32,500 nucleotides of DNA from Tubiluchus corallicola (GCA_030141605.1 JAQGDQ010001064.1:3094-35593); one strand, 5' to 3'; numbered from the stretch's first letter, positions 10,750 to 21,685 are shown. The notes: generated by a model from the sequence alone, not told the origin. Numbers and translations are program-made.

Positions 10750-11479
10750 TTAGTTGTCTTCTCCAAGTTTAATGTCTTTATTTGTCTTTATCCTGAATTC
10801 CATACATTCGTTCACTAGATTTCTAATTTCTAGCAATCCTTCCTTTTCACTGTTCATTAATACATCTGAGTTCAAAATTTTTTCCCATTCTCCATATCTG
10901 TAACATCTAAGCATATGTTCAGTAGTGTCATCATCTTCCCCACAAACTGGGCATAATAACTGATCCTTAAACTCATTCTTGTAGTTTTCTTTAACTTTAA
11001 TCATATTCAGTCTCATTTTCAATACATCTTTAACCTCTTCTGGCTTGCATGTGTCTATGTAATTTTGTCGTTTCCACTCGGTATGCCTTAAAAATCTTAA
11101 TTTAGTGCTGCTCCTGCATTTTTCTGCACATTCACTCTTTATACAACATTCAATCTTTTTCTTTATTTCTTTCTTCCATTCAGACTTTTTCATGACCTTC
11201 ACCCTTTCTTTATTAGCATCTATGGTATATTTTTTGCAGCCTCAACTACTTCATTGTACTATGACCTTTCATGTGCATTTCGAGTACCTCTGATGCTAAT
11301 CTCTTTGGTTTACTAATCAGTAAATTCCGATAGAAAATCAATCTCCTATAATTTACTTTATGTTTTAGAGGCCATATGCATATTTCAGTTACTAATCCCC
11401 AGTATGGCGTTGATTCACTAAGATTAAATAATGTTTTTAAAGCATTTGCTGCATTTGAATCATTACTAATTTCTCCCAA
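10750..11479 (-). pseudogene. Broken LINE reverse-transcriptase C-terminal fragment
   Basis: On the minus strand 11479-11246 encodes NALKTLFNLSESTPYWGLV followed by a charged helical segment. A different frame, 11202-10750, continues with KKSEWKKEIKKKIEC and a zinc-knuckle-like CPVCGEDDDTTEHMLRC, ending at TAA (10750-10752). The order and motifs match the region after the reverse-transcriptase domain of non-LTR retrotransposons (helical 'ipkstpy..g' segment, then CxxC...HxxxxC). The two parts are out of frame with each other, with the frameshift around 11250-11265, and a stop lies just before 11479. It is therefore a 5'-truncated dead copy. The clade is not determined. Confidence 0.75.
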
Positions 11480-11564
11480 TCAGTTGTTGTCATTGATAAT
11501 TGACAATCAAACACACTCGCAGAAATGGAAAGCAAAGAAAGTAAGATCTACCTGAAACTATATC

Positions 11565-11958
11565 CAGGGCCTATTTCAGCCTAGGTGAGGCCCGGGGAAG
11601 TGGGGCGTGTGAGGCCCCATCGGGGGGGGGGCGAGCGCTACCATGGTTGGCGCCCAGAAAATTTTTGAACTGCTAGAACGCCGGAGAAGCATTTTCGAAG
11701 AAAAATATGGAGTTATACAGTTGTTAAAGGAAAGAACAATTGAAAGAAAAACTGCTTTATTCTCAAGACCGGTCCTTAATACTTGTCAATACTGGCAAAC
11801 GGCGTGCGTGCGGCACGAGAGAAGGAGGGAGAGAGAGAGAGGAGGCAGTATGTTCGCATAAAGCAAAAAAATGTTACCTTGGCGCGAGGCCCCCCTGGAG
11901 GGTGAGGCCCCGGGGAAGTATCCCCACTTACCCCCCCCTCCCCTTGAAATAGGCCCTG
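11565..11958. mobile_element. hAT-type MITE with perfect 8-bp target duplication
   Basis: The element starts CAGGGCCTATTTCA and ends with the inverted TGAAATAGGCCCTG. It is flanked on both sides by ACTATATC (11557-11564 and 11959-11966), an exact 8-bp direct repeat. Subterminal G-rich (GAGGCCCGGGGAAG) and C-rich stretches are also inverted. An 8-bp duplication with CAGGG ends is the signature of hAT transposons. At 394 bp with no transposase it is non-autonomous. Confidence 0.93.
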
Positions 11959-11966
11959 ACTATATC

Positions 11967-12299
11967 AATTCAAGCCAGTAAGTAAATTGACTGCATTATA
12001 ATTTAGCAGTTGAATAAACGATTGATCAATTATTTGCCAAGCAAATTTATGCGTTTCAGTAATACCTGACAGAGATGGTCCATGGATGGATTCTTCTCAG
12101 ATTCCCTCACATTATTAATATGACATAAAACTGTTGTCTGGTGCTAAGTGGAAAAAAATCTCTATTTCAATGCAAATAAAGCGCCATTTTTGTCATTTTG
12201 TCAGCAAGATGTTGGCTGATGAGATTAAAATGTTTTGGACATTAATCTCCACTGAAAATTACATATGAATGTGGCTACCCATTTGTAAGAATCCCCTAG
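11967..12299. other. Intergenic, nothing recognised
   Basis: AT-rich DNA between the hAT MITE and the telomere-like tract; no gene or repeat is seen. Confidence 0.5.
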
Positions 12300-12418
12300 C
12301 TCTAACCCTAACCCTAATTGAAAAAAAACCCCTAACCCTAACCCTAATCCTAACCCTATCCCTAGTCCTAACCCTATCCATAATCCTAATCCTAATCCTA
12401 ACCCTAATCCTAATCTGC
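12300..12418 (-). repeat. Degenerate interstitial telomeric repeat (CCCTAA)n
   Basis: CTAACCCTAACCCTAA and variants (CCTAAT, CCTATC) fill about 120 bp. TTAGGG-type telomeres are ancestral in animals and lost in most insects, which argues against an insect source. It could also be a simple satellite that merely resembles telomeric DNA. Confidence 0.85.
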
Positions 12419-12705
12419 TTCACGAAGTTGGCAATTATAATATTTTAGGAGAAAAGAAGAGGGCCAAATATTCATCCTTGAGGGACACCAAAATTACATG
12501 CTGGAATATGCAAACTTGTAATAATATTTTGAGCAATGGTGCATTATTAATAATTATAATATTTTAGGAGAAAAGAAGAGGACCAAATATTCATCCTCGA
12601 GGAACACCAAAATTACATATTGGAATACGCAAACTTGTAATAATATTTTGAGCAATGGTGCATTATTGACTTAATCCTAATCCCAATCTGCTTCACGAAC
12701 TAATT
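12419..12705. repeat. 119-bp tandem duplication next to the telomeric tract
   Basis: AATTATAATATTTTAGGAGA at 12433 recurs at 12552, and the following about 115 bp match closely (AATATTCATCCT, GCAAACTTGTAATAATATTT). The motif AATCTGCTTCACGAA, abutting the telomere-like tract, recurs at about 12683, so the duplicated unit included part of that tract. Confidence 0.9.
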
Positions 12706-13480
12706 CTTTGTGTGTGAGAAATTTTAATATTTAGTGACCCATTCTTGGTTTTTTTATAATCATATAAGAGAAAAATAAATAAATTCGATTTGAATAGTCC
12801 ATCTGGCAAAACAATGATGTTATAGAATAATGTTTTTGCACGGTAGTTGTTTTTTGAATGAAGTAATAACACTACACATAATAGATGTACTTGTAATTCT
12901 AACATCGGGGGGGGGGGGGGGGTTTGAGTGGTCTAGCATTATTCGAATGTAATGCCATATAGAGATCTATATATCCCATAATGCTAGATATAATGTATCG
13001 TTTTTATATAGTGCTGGCATCTCACAAATCAAATTGTGTGCTACTAACGTTGAATGCTTGTGGCGGGACAGGAACTCATCTCATTCTCGAAGACAATCGT
13101 CTAAAATAGTAAACGCCTTGTCTTAGCCCCTTGTATGATCGTGTGTTCGTCCTCCATCGATTAGGTAAATTGGGGCAATGTTGCAAATGAAGCCACCCAA
13201 AATCAGCTTTCCAGCGATCTTCCACCCAGCCACGCACGCAAAGCAACCACTCAATTATAACTAATATTGTAATTGCATGCATAAACTTATTAATATACTC
13301 GTTCACATTAATCCACACTATTAATAATTTCCTAAATGCAGGTAAACAAATAAGACTGTTTCTTTTTACAAAAGATAAGCTTGCTTTTAATGTTAAGCTG
13401 CTTGAGAAGCCCTTTTATGTTCGACTGAATGAAGCCAGCATAAAGTAAAGAACAAGTTTTTCTGATTTCTTCAACGAACG
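12706..13480. other. Intergenic, with a poly-G tract
   Basis: No supported gene. A run of about 16 G lies near 12907-12922. The minus-strand open frame at 13076-13318 has no recognisable motif and I do not call it. Confidence 0.5.
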
Positions 13481-13570
13481 GGCTAAACAATTAGTAATGA
13501 CGTAACAATTAGGCTAAACAATTAGTAATGACGTAACAATTAGGCTAAACAATTAGTAATTTGTAATTAG
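13481..13570. repeat. 31-bp tandem repeat, about 3 copies
   Basis: GGCTAAACAATTAGTAATGA followed by CGTAACAATTA, three times, the third copy truncated. No coding potential. Confidence 0.85.
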
Positions 13571-13649
13571 TAATCGAGTTTTCTCGATTTGCAGTGTTCG
13601 AAATATAAGGAAGAAAGGATTAAGAGTCCTAGGGTATTGCGATGTTCAC

Positions 13650-13945
13650 TTTCAATTCAATTTCGTTTTATTGCACAAATACAATAGTGTATCATGGCAA
13701 AAATTACAATTACAAAAAAATTAAAGTAGCAACAACAAATACAATTATGCAACGTTGCAAAAGCACGAGTTTTACAACTTAATTAATTGCAATTCAATTC
13801 AATTCAATTTCATTTGCACTTCGCAAATACAATGTAGTGTACAACGGAAAAAGTTACAATTACAAAAAAAGCGTCAAAATACAAGAACAAATACAAAATA
13901 TAATCAATGCAAATACAATTTCAAAAATATTATCAAACATTACTG
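13650..13945. repeat. Duplicated CAATT-tailed AT-rich repeat
   Basis: TTCAATTCAATTTCGTTTTA followed by GCACAAATACAATAG at about 13650 is echoed at 13790-13850 (TTCAATTCAATTTCATTTGC, CGCAAATACAATGTAG). Each is followed by AATTACAAAAAAA. The (TTCAA)n start read on the minus strand looks like the 3' end of a retroposon with a pentanucleotide tail. I cannot assign the family. Confidence 0.55.
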
Positions 13946-14222
13946 AGAGCAAATATGTAGGCCTACTTACACACATAATACAATACGCTTATGTTTCTTC
14001 TAAAAAAAACTTGAAAATTGGCTGGAGTGTTAAAATCTTCCTGTCTTCCTTTAAGCACTAACTATGCGGGCAACCACAGTCAGTAAAGCTCTATAAATGC
14101 TTTACTGCAAAGCATGGAAAGCATGGAATACTAAAAGCATGACACGGGCATGGTCTGGCTTCGCAATCTTTTCAACGCATCAGCGCGAAGATGAGTCTTT
14201 TTTTATCTCTTGATTTTATTAA

Positions 14223-14836
14223 CCCTTAAAGGGTCACGATTTTTTACAACCGATTTTGGTAACCGGCGGGGGGGGGGGGGTAATTTTCATAATTCGTAAA
14301 TTACTTTTGATAAACCGCCGTGTTTCATTAGTAAACAGCAACAGCATAATTTGTGGTTATGCTGACCACCATAGGATACATTATACCTCTGCTTAAAGAC
14401 ACGTGACTTACTAGTAATACGAAATTTAAATTCACTTAGTTACGTTCCCTTATCTATGCTGGAATAACTGTAGACAATCGACATTGCTAGCGCGTGTGCA
14501 AAAATCATTGTTATTTTGAATTTATTGTCTACTACTTTCTTCTTTTAGGTGGAGTAATTTGAGTAACCGACATTTTGTTTTATCAGATACGTCACCCATA
14601 TAATGTATAGACAAGCGAAGTAAAGTTTCGACAATTTTAAAAAAAATCGACATATTGCATTTTCACTTTTATTTCGTGGTGAGACAATGCGCCTAAAATA
14701 AATAACTGAAAGTATTTTGTGCACAAAACATATTTAGAAAAAGTCATAGAAAAGGTTTATTGGTATGCGCATGGTAAAAGGGTAAAATGCAAAAAACCGG
14801 GTAATTTTTTACCCCCCCCCGGTGACCCTATAAGGG
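14223..14836. mobile_element. piggyBac-like MITE 1 (TTAA target site)
   Basis: Flanked by TTAA at 14219-14222 and 14837-14840. Left end CCCTTAAAGGGTCAC; right end GTGACCCTATAAGGG is its imperfect inverted copy. Subterminal G-tract (about 14269-14280) and C-tract (about 14812-14820) are also inverted relative to each other, and GGTAAT/ATTACC-like motifs lie beside them. TTAA target duplication with CCC ends defines piggyBac-type elements. The element is 614 bp and encodes nothing recognisable. Confidence 0.85.
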
Positions 14837-14840
14837 TTAA

Positions 14841-15540
14841 AGCCTCTACACACTGATTCAAGCTGCATTTCCGTTTTGTTTTAGCAACGATTTTCTAGAC
14901 AAAAGCATTTGAGGATGCCGACATTAAAATGCTTCATTTTTTGTGGAAATAAAATGTTTACGTTGTAATTGTACCTATTGTAAAACGTGCCTATTGTAAA
15001 ATGTAGATACGGATAGTTCGCTGTAGAAAAGTAAAAAACGGCATTAAAGGAAAAGTCAACACTCTCGGGAAGTTGAGCTTATTCTAATATTTGAGAAAAA
15101 TGTTTCAGCAGTGAAATTGTCATAAGCGCCTCGTGAAATTAGGAAAATCAATTTAAAGTCGCGATCACTTCACGCTTGGGGGCGCTCGTTTTGTTGAAAA
15201 ATGACGTCATCTGGTTACCGGGCAAAATAAACAGTCATTCTGCCCAAGTGCTTGAGCAATCTCTTTTTTGACTTATAGAGCAAACTCTATAAACTAAGTC
15301 ACCCACCCGGTACCTACTGTATGCTCGCAAGTTTACATGTGTATCTGAAAGTCAACAAAAATCTGTAAATTAATTACATTTACGTAATTAATGTTAATTA
15401 CTTACACATTTTATGGTATAATACTGTGGATTAAAGCTATGTAACCACTTTAAACTTGGTCCTAATTGATCAAACGACTAATTTTTTATGTAAACAACCC
15501 TGGAATAACTGAACTTTTGAGTGAACTGTAGAAATTTCTC
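14841..15540. other. Intergenic, nothing recognised
   Basis: AT-rich DNA upstream of the 54-bp array; no gene, RNA or repeat that I can support. Confidence 0.5.
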
Positions 15541-15554
15541 AACGCGCACCTTCA

Positions 15555-16095
15555 TCACAACTTGCCTTCACTGCATTCACGCTGCCCAACAGACACCAGC
15601 TTACATCATCACAGCTTGCCTTCACTGCATTCACGCTGCCCAGCAGACACCAGCTTACGTCATCACAACTTGCCTTCACAGCATTCACGCTGCCCAGCAG
15701 ACACCAGCTTACGTCATCACAGCTTGCCTTCACTGCATTCACGCTGCCCAGCAGACACCAGCTTACGTCATCACAGCTTGCCTTCACTGCATTCACGCTG
15801 CCCAGCAGACACCAGCTTACGTCATCACAGCTTGCCTTCACTGCATTCACGCTGCCCAGCAGACACCAGCCTACGTCATCACAGCTTGCCTTCACAGCAT
15901 TCACGCTGCCCAGCAGACACCAGCTTACGTCATCACAACTTGCCTTCACAGCATTCACGCTGCCCAGCAGACACCAGCTTACCTTCATCACAACTTGGCT
16001 TCACAGCATTCACGCTGCCCAGCAGACACCAGCTTACCTTCATCACAACTTGCCTTCACAGCATTCATGCTGCCCAGCAGACACCAGCTTACGTC
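15555..16095 (+). repeat. 54-bp minisatellite, about 10 copies, with CRE-like sites
   Basis: The unit contains CTTGCCTTCACTGCATTC, ACGCTGCCCAGCAGACACC and AGCTTACGTCATCACA. Because 54 is divisible by three and the unit lacks stops, long periodic frames appear on both strands. They are not supported as genes. Most units carry TACGTCA, a CREB/ATF half-site-like motif. The array lies about 1.1 kb before the receptor 3 coding exon, probably in its upstream intron or promoter region. Confidence 0.92.
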
Positions 16096-16491
16096 ATTTT
16101 CGTTGAAATATGCCAGCAGCGACCCTCATTTGGCGGGAGATAAAAATATTTAAATTTGTTTTACATTTTTATGCAAAGAATTCTATGCGCATATCTTGTG
16201 TAGTGATTTCAATATTTTAAACTATATATTAAAATGCAATAAATCTTGTTCGAGAATCGGTTCTTCCTTTAACTTAACAAAAGAAGATCTTTCATGTTGC
16301 TTTGTCTTCAGTTACCAAACTTATTTAAATTAGGTGATTGTGTTGAAAGAGCGTTTTTAAGACATGATGAATTACTTACTGTGTATTGATCATTGAAAAT
16401 GAGGCCTAATTAACCACAAACTATTTTAAATGCTAATCATTTTATATCTATGCTAAACTTTTAGAACTAACAGAAGCGAATTTGAATGAAT

Positions 16492-17052
<561 letters not shown>

Positions 17053-17222
17053 AAATAACTAAGATAACTAACTGAACGTTATTATACATATGTAAATTTA
17101 AACATGTGCATATGCTTTATGTAAGTAAAAGGTGTCCTTGTGCTTTAATTATTTCACTACCATCAGTTTACTGGCGAATATTTACTTTAATGTGAACCGT
17201 TCTTTACATTGTTTCGTTACAG

Positions 17223-18472
17223 GTTCTATGAGTCTCAATGAAACACGCAATGCCACAGATTACGACGATTACGAATACGAGGACGAAGGACCGGCACCTC
17301 TCTACGACCTTCCCTGGACAATCCTCATAGCGATAATCATTGCTTCCCTGTCACTCTTTGCCACACTAGCCAACGCCACGGTCATAATGGCCTTCATCAG
17401 GGATTCAAAGCTCCGCACCCCACAGAACTGCTACATCGTCAACCTGGCCGTATGCGACTTGATCATCCCGCTGCTCGTCACGCCCTTTAGCGCCGTGGAC
17501 ACACTACTGGACTACTACTGGATCTTCTCCAACCGTGTCTGCAACGCCTACGTGACCATAGACTTTCTCTGCACGGTCGAAGGAGGGTTGGCAATCATGC
17601 TCATCAGCTGGGACAGGTACCTCCTCGTCAAGGATGCCATCGCCTATCGTAACCATCAGACAATCCAAGGTGCCCTGTTGAAGATAGGCGCCACCTGGAT
17701 GTTTTCCTTTGTCATGTACGGACCGGCGATCCTGCTCTGGAACACCGTGAGAGGTTACAGTATTCTGGAAGAGAACGAGTGCGACGTGGAGTTCGTCCAC
17801 AATTTTCCGTACGTTTTCACCGGAGCCGTGCTCGACTTCGTCATTCCGTTCACCCTCATCGTCTACTTCAACCTGCAGATCTACCGATACATCCGCAAGC
17901 GTTCCAGAGAGTTCAAGAGAGCCAAAGTTCTTCCACTCGCCACCGTGTCCACGATTACGACCGCATCCGGAACCGGAACGACTACCGTGGATTCCGGGAC
18001 CAGAAATACCTCCAAGTCCAACCACGCGCACAAGCCGGACGGTAAAGCTCCTGACTCCGGAATCCGGCTGGTCGCGGTTCACGACAACCCGCTGATGCCG
18101 CCAGTGAACATCACCAGTGCCAACCATGGCAACAACAGCTCATCTGATAACCATCAACATCAACAGCAGGATAAGCAGCGACAGCAGATTTCGCGGGACA
18201 AACGCGTGGCCAAGAACTTGCTCATCCTAGTCTGCGTATTTTTCGTCATGTGGTTACCGTACACCACATACACGATCGTCACGGCTCTTTGCGAAGACTG
18301 CGAGGTCGATTTGTGGTATAACTTCACCTACTACCTCCTCTATTACAATAGCTGCATTAATCCCATCGTGTATGCTTACAGCAGTCCTCGATTCCGGGAG
18401 GGTTTTCGACGATTATGGTGTTCTTGTATTAAAGATAACAAAGTACATGATATCAGTACTAGTGTTCACTAG
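17223..18472 (+). CDS. Histamine H3-like class A GPCR, receptor 3 (main exon)
   Basis: Third tandem paralogue. The acceptor TTTCGTTACAG ends at 17222, again two bases before a codon boundary. An in-exon ATG at 17228 gives a 414-residue protein and could be the true start; otherwise translation enters from an upstream exon as in receptor 1. The N-tail has two sequons (NET, NAT) and an acidic Tyr cluster (DYDDYEYEDEG). Landmarks: N1.50; D2.50; Cys3.25; Asp3.32 (17561); DRY (17612); YGPAILLW; Asp at 5.46 (17834); loop 3 of about 120 residues with HQHQQQDKQRQQ before ISRDKRVAKN; W6.48 (18251); NPIVY; helix-8 segment RLWCSCIKDNKVHDI. Codon third positions are richer in C/G than in receptor 1 or 2. 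The last 68 coding bases are the first unit of a 22-copy array. Confidence 0.92.
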
Positions 18473-19998
18473 TAATATTTGGCGATTATGGTGTTGTTGT
18501 ATTAAAGAGAACAAAGTACGCGATATCGGTACTAGTGTTCACTAGTAATATTAGGCTATTATATTGTCTTGTATTAAAGATAACAAAGTACACGATGTCA
18601 GTACTAGAGTTCACTAGTAATATTAGGCTATTATATTGTCTTGTATTAAAGATAACAAAGTACACGATATCACTACTAGTGTTCACTAGTAATATTTGGC
18701 GATTATATTGTTCTTGTATTAAAGAGAACAAAGTACGCAATATCGGTACTAGTGTTCACTGGTAATATTTGGTAATTATGGTGTTCTTGTTTTAAAAATA
18801 ACAAAGTACGTGATGTCGGTACTAGTGTTCACTAGTAATATTCGGCAATTATGGTGTTCTTGTATTAAAGATAACAAAGTACGCGATATCAGTACTAGAG
18901 TTCACTGGTAATATTCGGCCATTATATTGTTCTTGTATTAAAGATAACAAAGTACACGATGTCAGTACTAGTGTTCACTGGTAATATTTGGCAATTATAT
19001 TGTTCTTGTATTAAAGAGAACAAAGTACGCGATATCGGTACTAGTGTTCACTGGTAATATTTGGCAATTATATTGTTCTTGTATTAAAGAGAACAAAGTA
19101 CACGATGTCAGTACTAGTGTTCACTGGTAATATTTGGCAATTATATTGTTCTTGTATTAAAGAGAACAAAGTACACGATGTCAGTACTAGTGTTCACTGG
19201 TAATATTTGGCAATTATATTGTTCTTGTATTAAAGATAACAAAGTACGCGATATCGGTACTAGTGTTCACTATTAATATTCGGCAATTATATTGTTCTTG
19301 TATTAAAGATAACAAAGTACACGATGTCAGTACTAGTGTTCACTGGTAATATTTGGCAATTATATTGTTCTTGTATTAAAGATAACAAAGTACGCGATAT
19401 CGGTACTAGTGTTCACTATTAATATTCGGCAATTATATTGTTCTTGTATTAAAGATAACAAAGTACACGATGTCAGTACTAGTGTTCACTGGTAATATTT
19501 GGCAATTATATTGTTCTTGTATTAAAGAGAACAAAGTACACGATGTCAGTACTAGTGTTCACTGGTAATATTTGGCAATTATATTGTTCTTGTATTAAAG
19601 ATAACAAAGTACGCGATATCAGTACTAGTGTTCACTAGCAATATTCGGCTATTATATTGTTCTTGTAGTAAAGATAACAAAGTACACGATATCGGAACTA
19701 GTGTTCACTAGTAATATTTGGCTATTATGGTGTGCTTGTAGTAAAGATAACAAAGTACGTGATGTCAGTACTAGTGTTCACTAGTAATATTCGGCGATTA
19801 TATTGTTCTTGTATTAAAGATAACAATGTTTGCGACATCAGTACTAGTGTTCACTAGCAATATTCGGCGATTATATTGATCTTGTATTAAAGATAACAAA
19901 GTATGCGACATCGGTACTAGTGTTCACTAGTAATATTCGGCGATTATATTGATCTTGTATTAAAGATAACAAAGTACACAATATCAGTACTTTCACTA
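18405..19998 (+). repeat. 72-73-bp array derived from the receptor 3 C-tail coding segment
   Basis: About 22 units. Unit 1 (18405-18477) is the coding end of receptor 3: helix-8 residues RLWCSCIKDNKVHD, the last codons and the TAG stop. Downstream units keep TTCTTGTATTAAAGATAACA, AAGTACGCGATATC and ACTAGTGTTCACTAG with scattered substitutions. The first downstream unit, read from its own CGATTATGG, still encodes RLWCCCIKENKVRDI and ends in TAG. Variants GATAAC/GAGAAC, GATATC/GATGTC and ACTAG/ACTGG occur in higher-order patterns around 18950-19600, suggesting secondary multi-unit amplification. It is probably transcribed as 3' UTR. Confidence 0.97.
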
Positions 19999-20022
19999 GT
20001 GGTACAAGTAGGTATAAGATTA

Positions 20023-20028
20023 AATAAA
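20023..20028 (+). terminator. Candidate polyadenylation signal of receptor 3
   Basis: AATAAA lies about 25 bp after the last unit of the tail-derived array and is the first one downstream of the stop codon that I noticed. If used, the whole array is 3' UTR. Confidence 0.5.
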
Positions 20029-20413
20029 AATATCGTCAACAACTATAAAACTGGAAGAAAATTTTACGATGTGAAACAGAAGACATGCGTAAAAGTGTTC
20101 TGGCCTGACATATTTCAAAAAAACTAATTTAGCAGAATCAAGAACTGATGTGCAATTTGACCCGATAACATTCTGATCCAGTAACTACATCCAAGGAAAA
20201 GGAAAACTTTGGTTATCCTGTTTGGATTATCCTGTTTCCCAGTGAGAGTTCAAAATGTCGGACAAATGCTACTCAATTCTTTGCCTAAGATATTGTTTGA
20301 GACAAATTTCAGAAATTAAACTTTTGCTTGTAGATTAAACCTATAATGTCCGATTACTATATATTTACTTTATATAGACCATTATGCTATGACATCCATG
20401 ATAGCTGCTGTTG
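20029..20413. other. Intergenic, nothing recognised
   Basis: Unique-looking AT-rich DNA between the receptor 3 array and the second piggyBac-like MITE. A short direct repeat, GGTTATCCTGTTT/GGATTATCCTGTTT, lies at about 20210-20237. Confidence 0.5.
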
Positions 20414-20417
20414 TTAA

Positions 20418-20874
20418 CTCTTTCAGTCCCAAATTATTTTTTAATAAGCAAAATTTTTTGTGACTTGGTACTTTTGTTCAGTATGTCCATCTTGTTTACA
20501 CATAATAATTATTTTTTCTACCTGTGTTCGCGTGCTAAATATAGCCTGTATCCCACGGGATACATTGGGATTCAATGGAAGCATAAAATCTGCTTCATTT
20601 TGCAACTGCTGATAATTTTTTAAAGTATTTAAGACATTTAGTATGCACGCTATGCTGATCTGTACAAAGTCGTCTCTAAAGTACTGTACCTTGCGCATTT
20701 TCTTATGCTATGTAGATTTTCTAGTTTGCCATTTTATCACTATTTTTAGTCTATTGTTATTGGCTTGAATCAAAATAACTATTAACAGATCAAATAACTG
20801 TCAGTTTTAAAATTTTATTAATTTTAAAAGCAGAAAATTCTGGTATCCCACGGGATACAACGGGAAGGAAAGGG
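20418..20874. mobile_element. piggyBac-like MITE 2 (TTAA target site)
   Basis: Flanked by TTAA (20414-20417 and 20875-20878). Left end CTCTTTCAGTCCC and right end GGGAAGGAAAGGG are imperfect inverted copies. Both arms carry TATCCCACGGGATACA (about 20549 and 20843) and AATTTTATTA-like stretches. At 457 bp with no transposase it is non-autonomous. Its ends differ from the copy at 14223, so it is a different family. Confidence 0.75.
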
Positions 20875-21073
20875 TTAACTCATTTTATTCAAGATCTTGT
20901 CGGTGTTCATCTGATGATATGATTTATTGCAAGGACTGCTATTGTTGTTCGGGATTTTAAATTGTTTTAGTGTATCTTAGTACAGTTTGTGTAATGGTTT
21001 ATCTCACGAAGTATACAAATACAGTATAATATAATTGATTATGGCGTTTACTGTAATAGTATTGAGAATAGTG

Positions 21074-21187
21074 TAACTACGGCTAAATCACGTTGAAATC
21101 ACCGTTTGATCACCGAAGTTAAGCAACGGAGAGACTGGTTAGTAATTGGATGAGTGACCGCCTAGGAATACCAGGTGCTGTAGGCTT
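21074..21187 (+). rRNA. 5S rRNA-like sequence (pseudogene or SINE head)
   Basis: Near-match to animal 5S rRNA, recognised from CACGTTGAAATCACCG, GATCACCGAAGTTAAGCAAC, GGTTAGTAATTGGATG and GTGACCGCCTAGGAATACC, ending GGTGCTGTAGGCTT. These cover the internal promoter (box A, intermediate element, box C). It is about 114 nt against the usual 120, with a deletion between ACACCGG and GATCACCG where loop sequence is missing, and several substitutions. There is no T-run terminator directly at the end; the transcript would continue into the following repeat. A functional 5S gene is unlikely; a 5S-derived retroposon head fits better. Confidence 0.85.
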
Positions 21188-21685
21188 GCGGGATGCCCAC
21201 ACTGTATCTCGACACTTTCGCATTCGCGCCACTAGTTCTTCGCTGTTACATGCATTTCGCCATTCGCTAGTTAGATGGGCACCAGCGCCGGCATTTCGAA
21301 AACACATTGCACAAAAAACAGGCACTGTGCTTCTCAGTTCAGATGTGTTAGTTTGTGACGAACTACACACGTTCGACAGCTCATTCGTGAGCGCTGCGGT
21401 AAATTTGAAATTTGATTTTTTATCTTAAAACTTGCCTAGTTTTAGTACAACACATACTTCGCGGTACTTCAATTTTCGCTTAGGCAAACACGCTCGTGGA
21501 ATATTTTTACTGTTGAAAATTATGTTAGTTTGTGATGTCATCAATACTTGGGCTCAGCCTCAGTTAATTAAATTTATAATCTATTGTTTAATTATCAGAT
21601 ACGCTTTTGCAGCATTAATTGTATTAAAATATATAGTTTTTAGCGACTTAAAAAGGGGTAGTATGTGAAAAATCACCTTCCTTAA
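21188..21685 (+). repeat. Body of the putative 5S-derived retroposon
   Basis: Directly follows the 5S-like segment. It shares TTTCGCCATTCGCTAGTTAG, AACAGGCACTGTGCTTCTC, TTTAATTATCAGATACG and TATGTGAAAAATCA with the diverged copy at 3990-4350 in the same order. Open frames across it have no protein-family features. The 3' limit is uncertain. Confidence 0.55.

Noticed and set aside
15521-16153. Long open frames on both strands (up to 210 codons) with an 18-residue period
   Set aside because: The 54-bp unit is a multiple of three and lacks stops, so several frames are open at once. There are no family features and no clear initiation context, so I treat it as a minisatellite.
17504-18127. 207-codon minus-strand frame
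   Set aside because: Antisense of the GC-rich receptor 3 exon; no domain, and the sense frame is clearly a GPCR.
21074-21187. A functional 5S rRNA gene
   Set aside because: Several nucleotides are missing in the first third, further substitutions are present and no T-run terminator follows; a pseudogene or retroposon head is more likely.
21150-21428. 92-codon + frame and an overlapping 83-codon - frame
   Set aside because: They lie over the 5S-like segment and its repeat body and have no protein-family signature.
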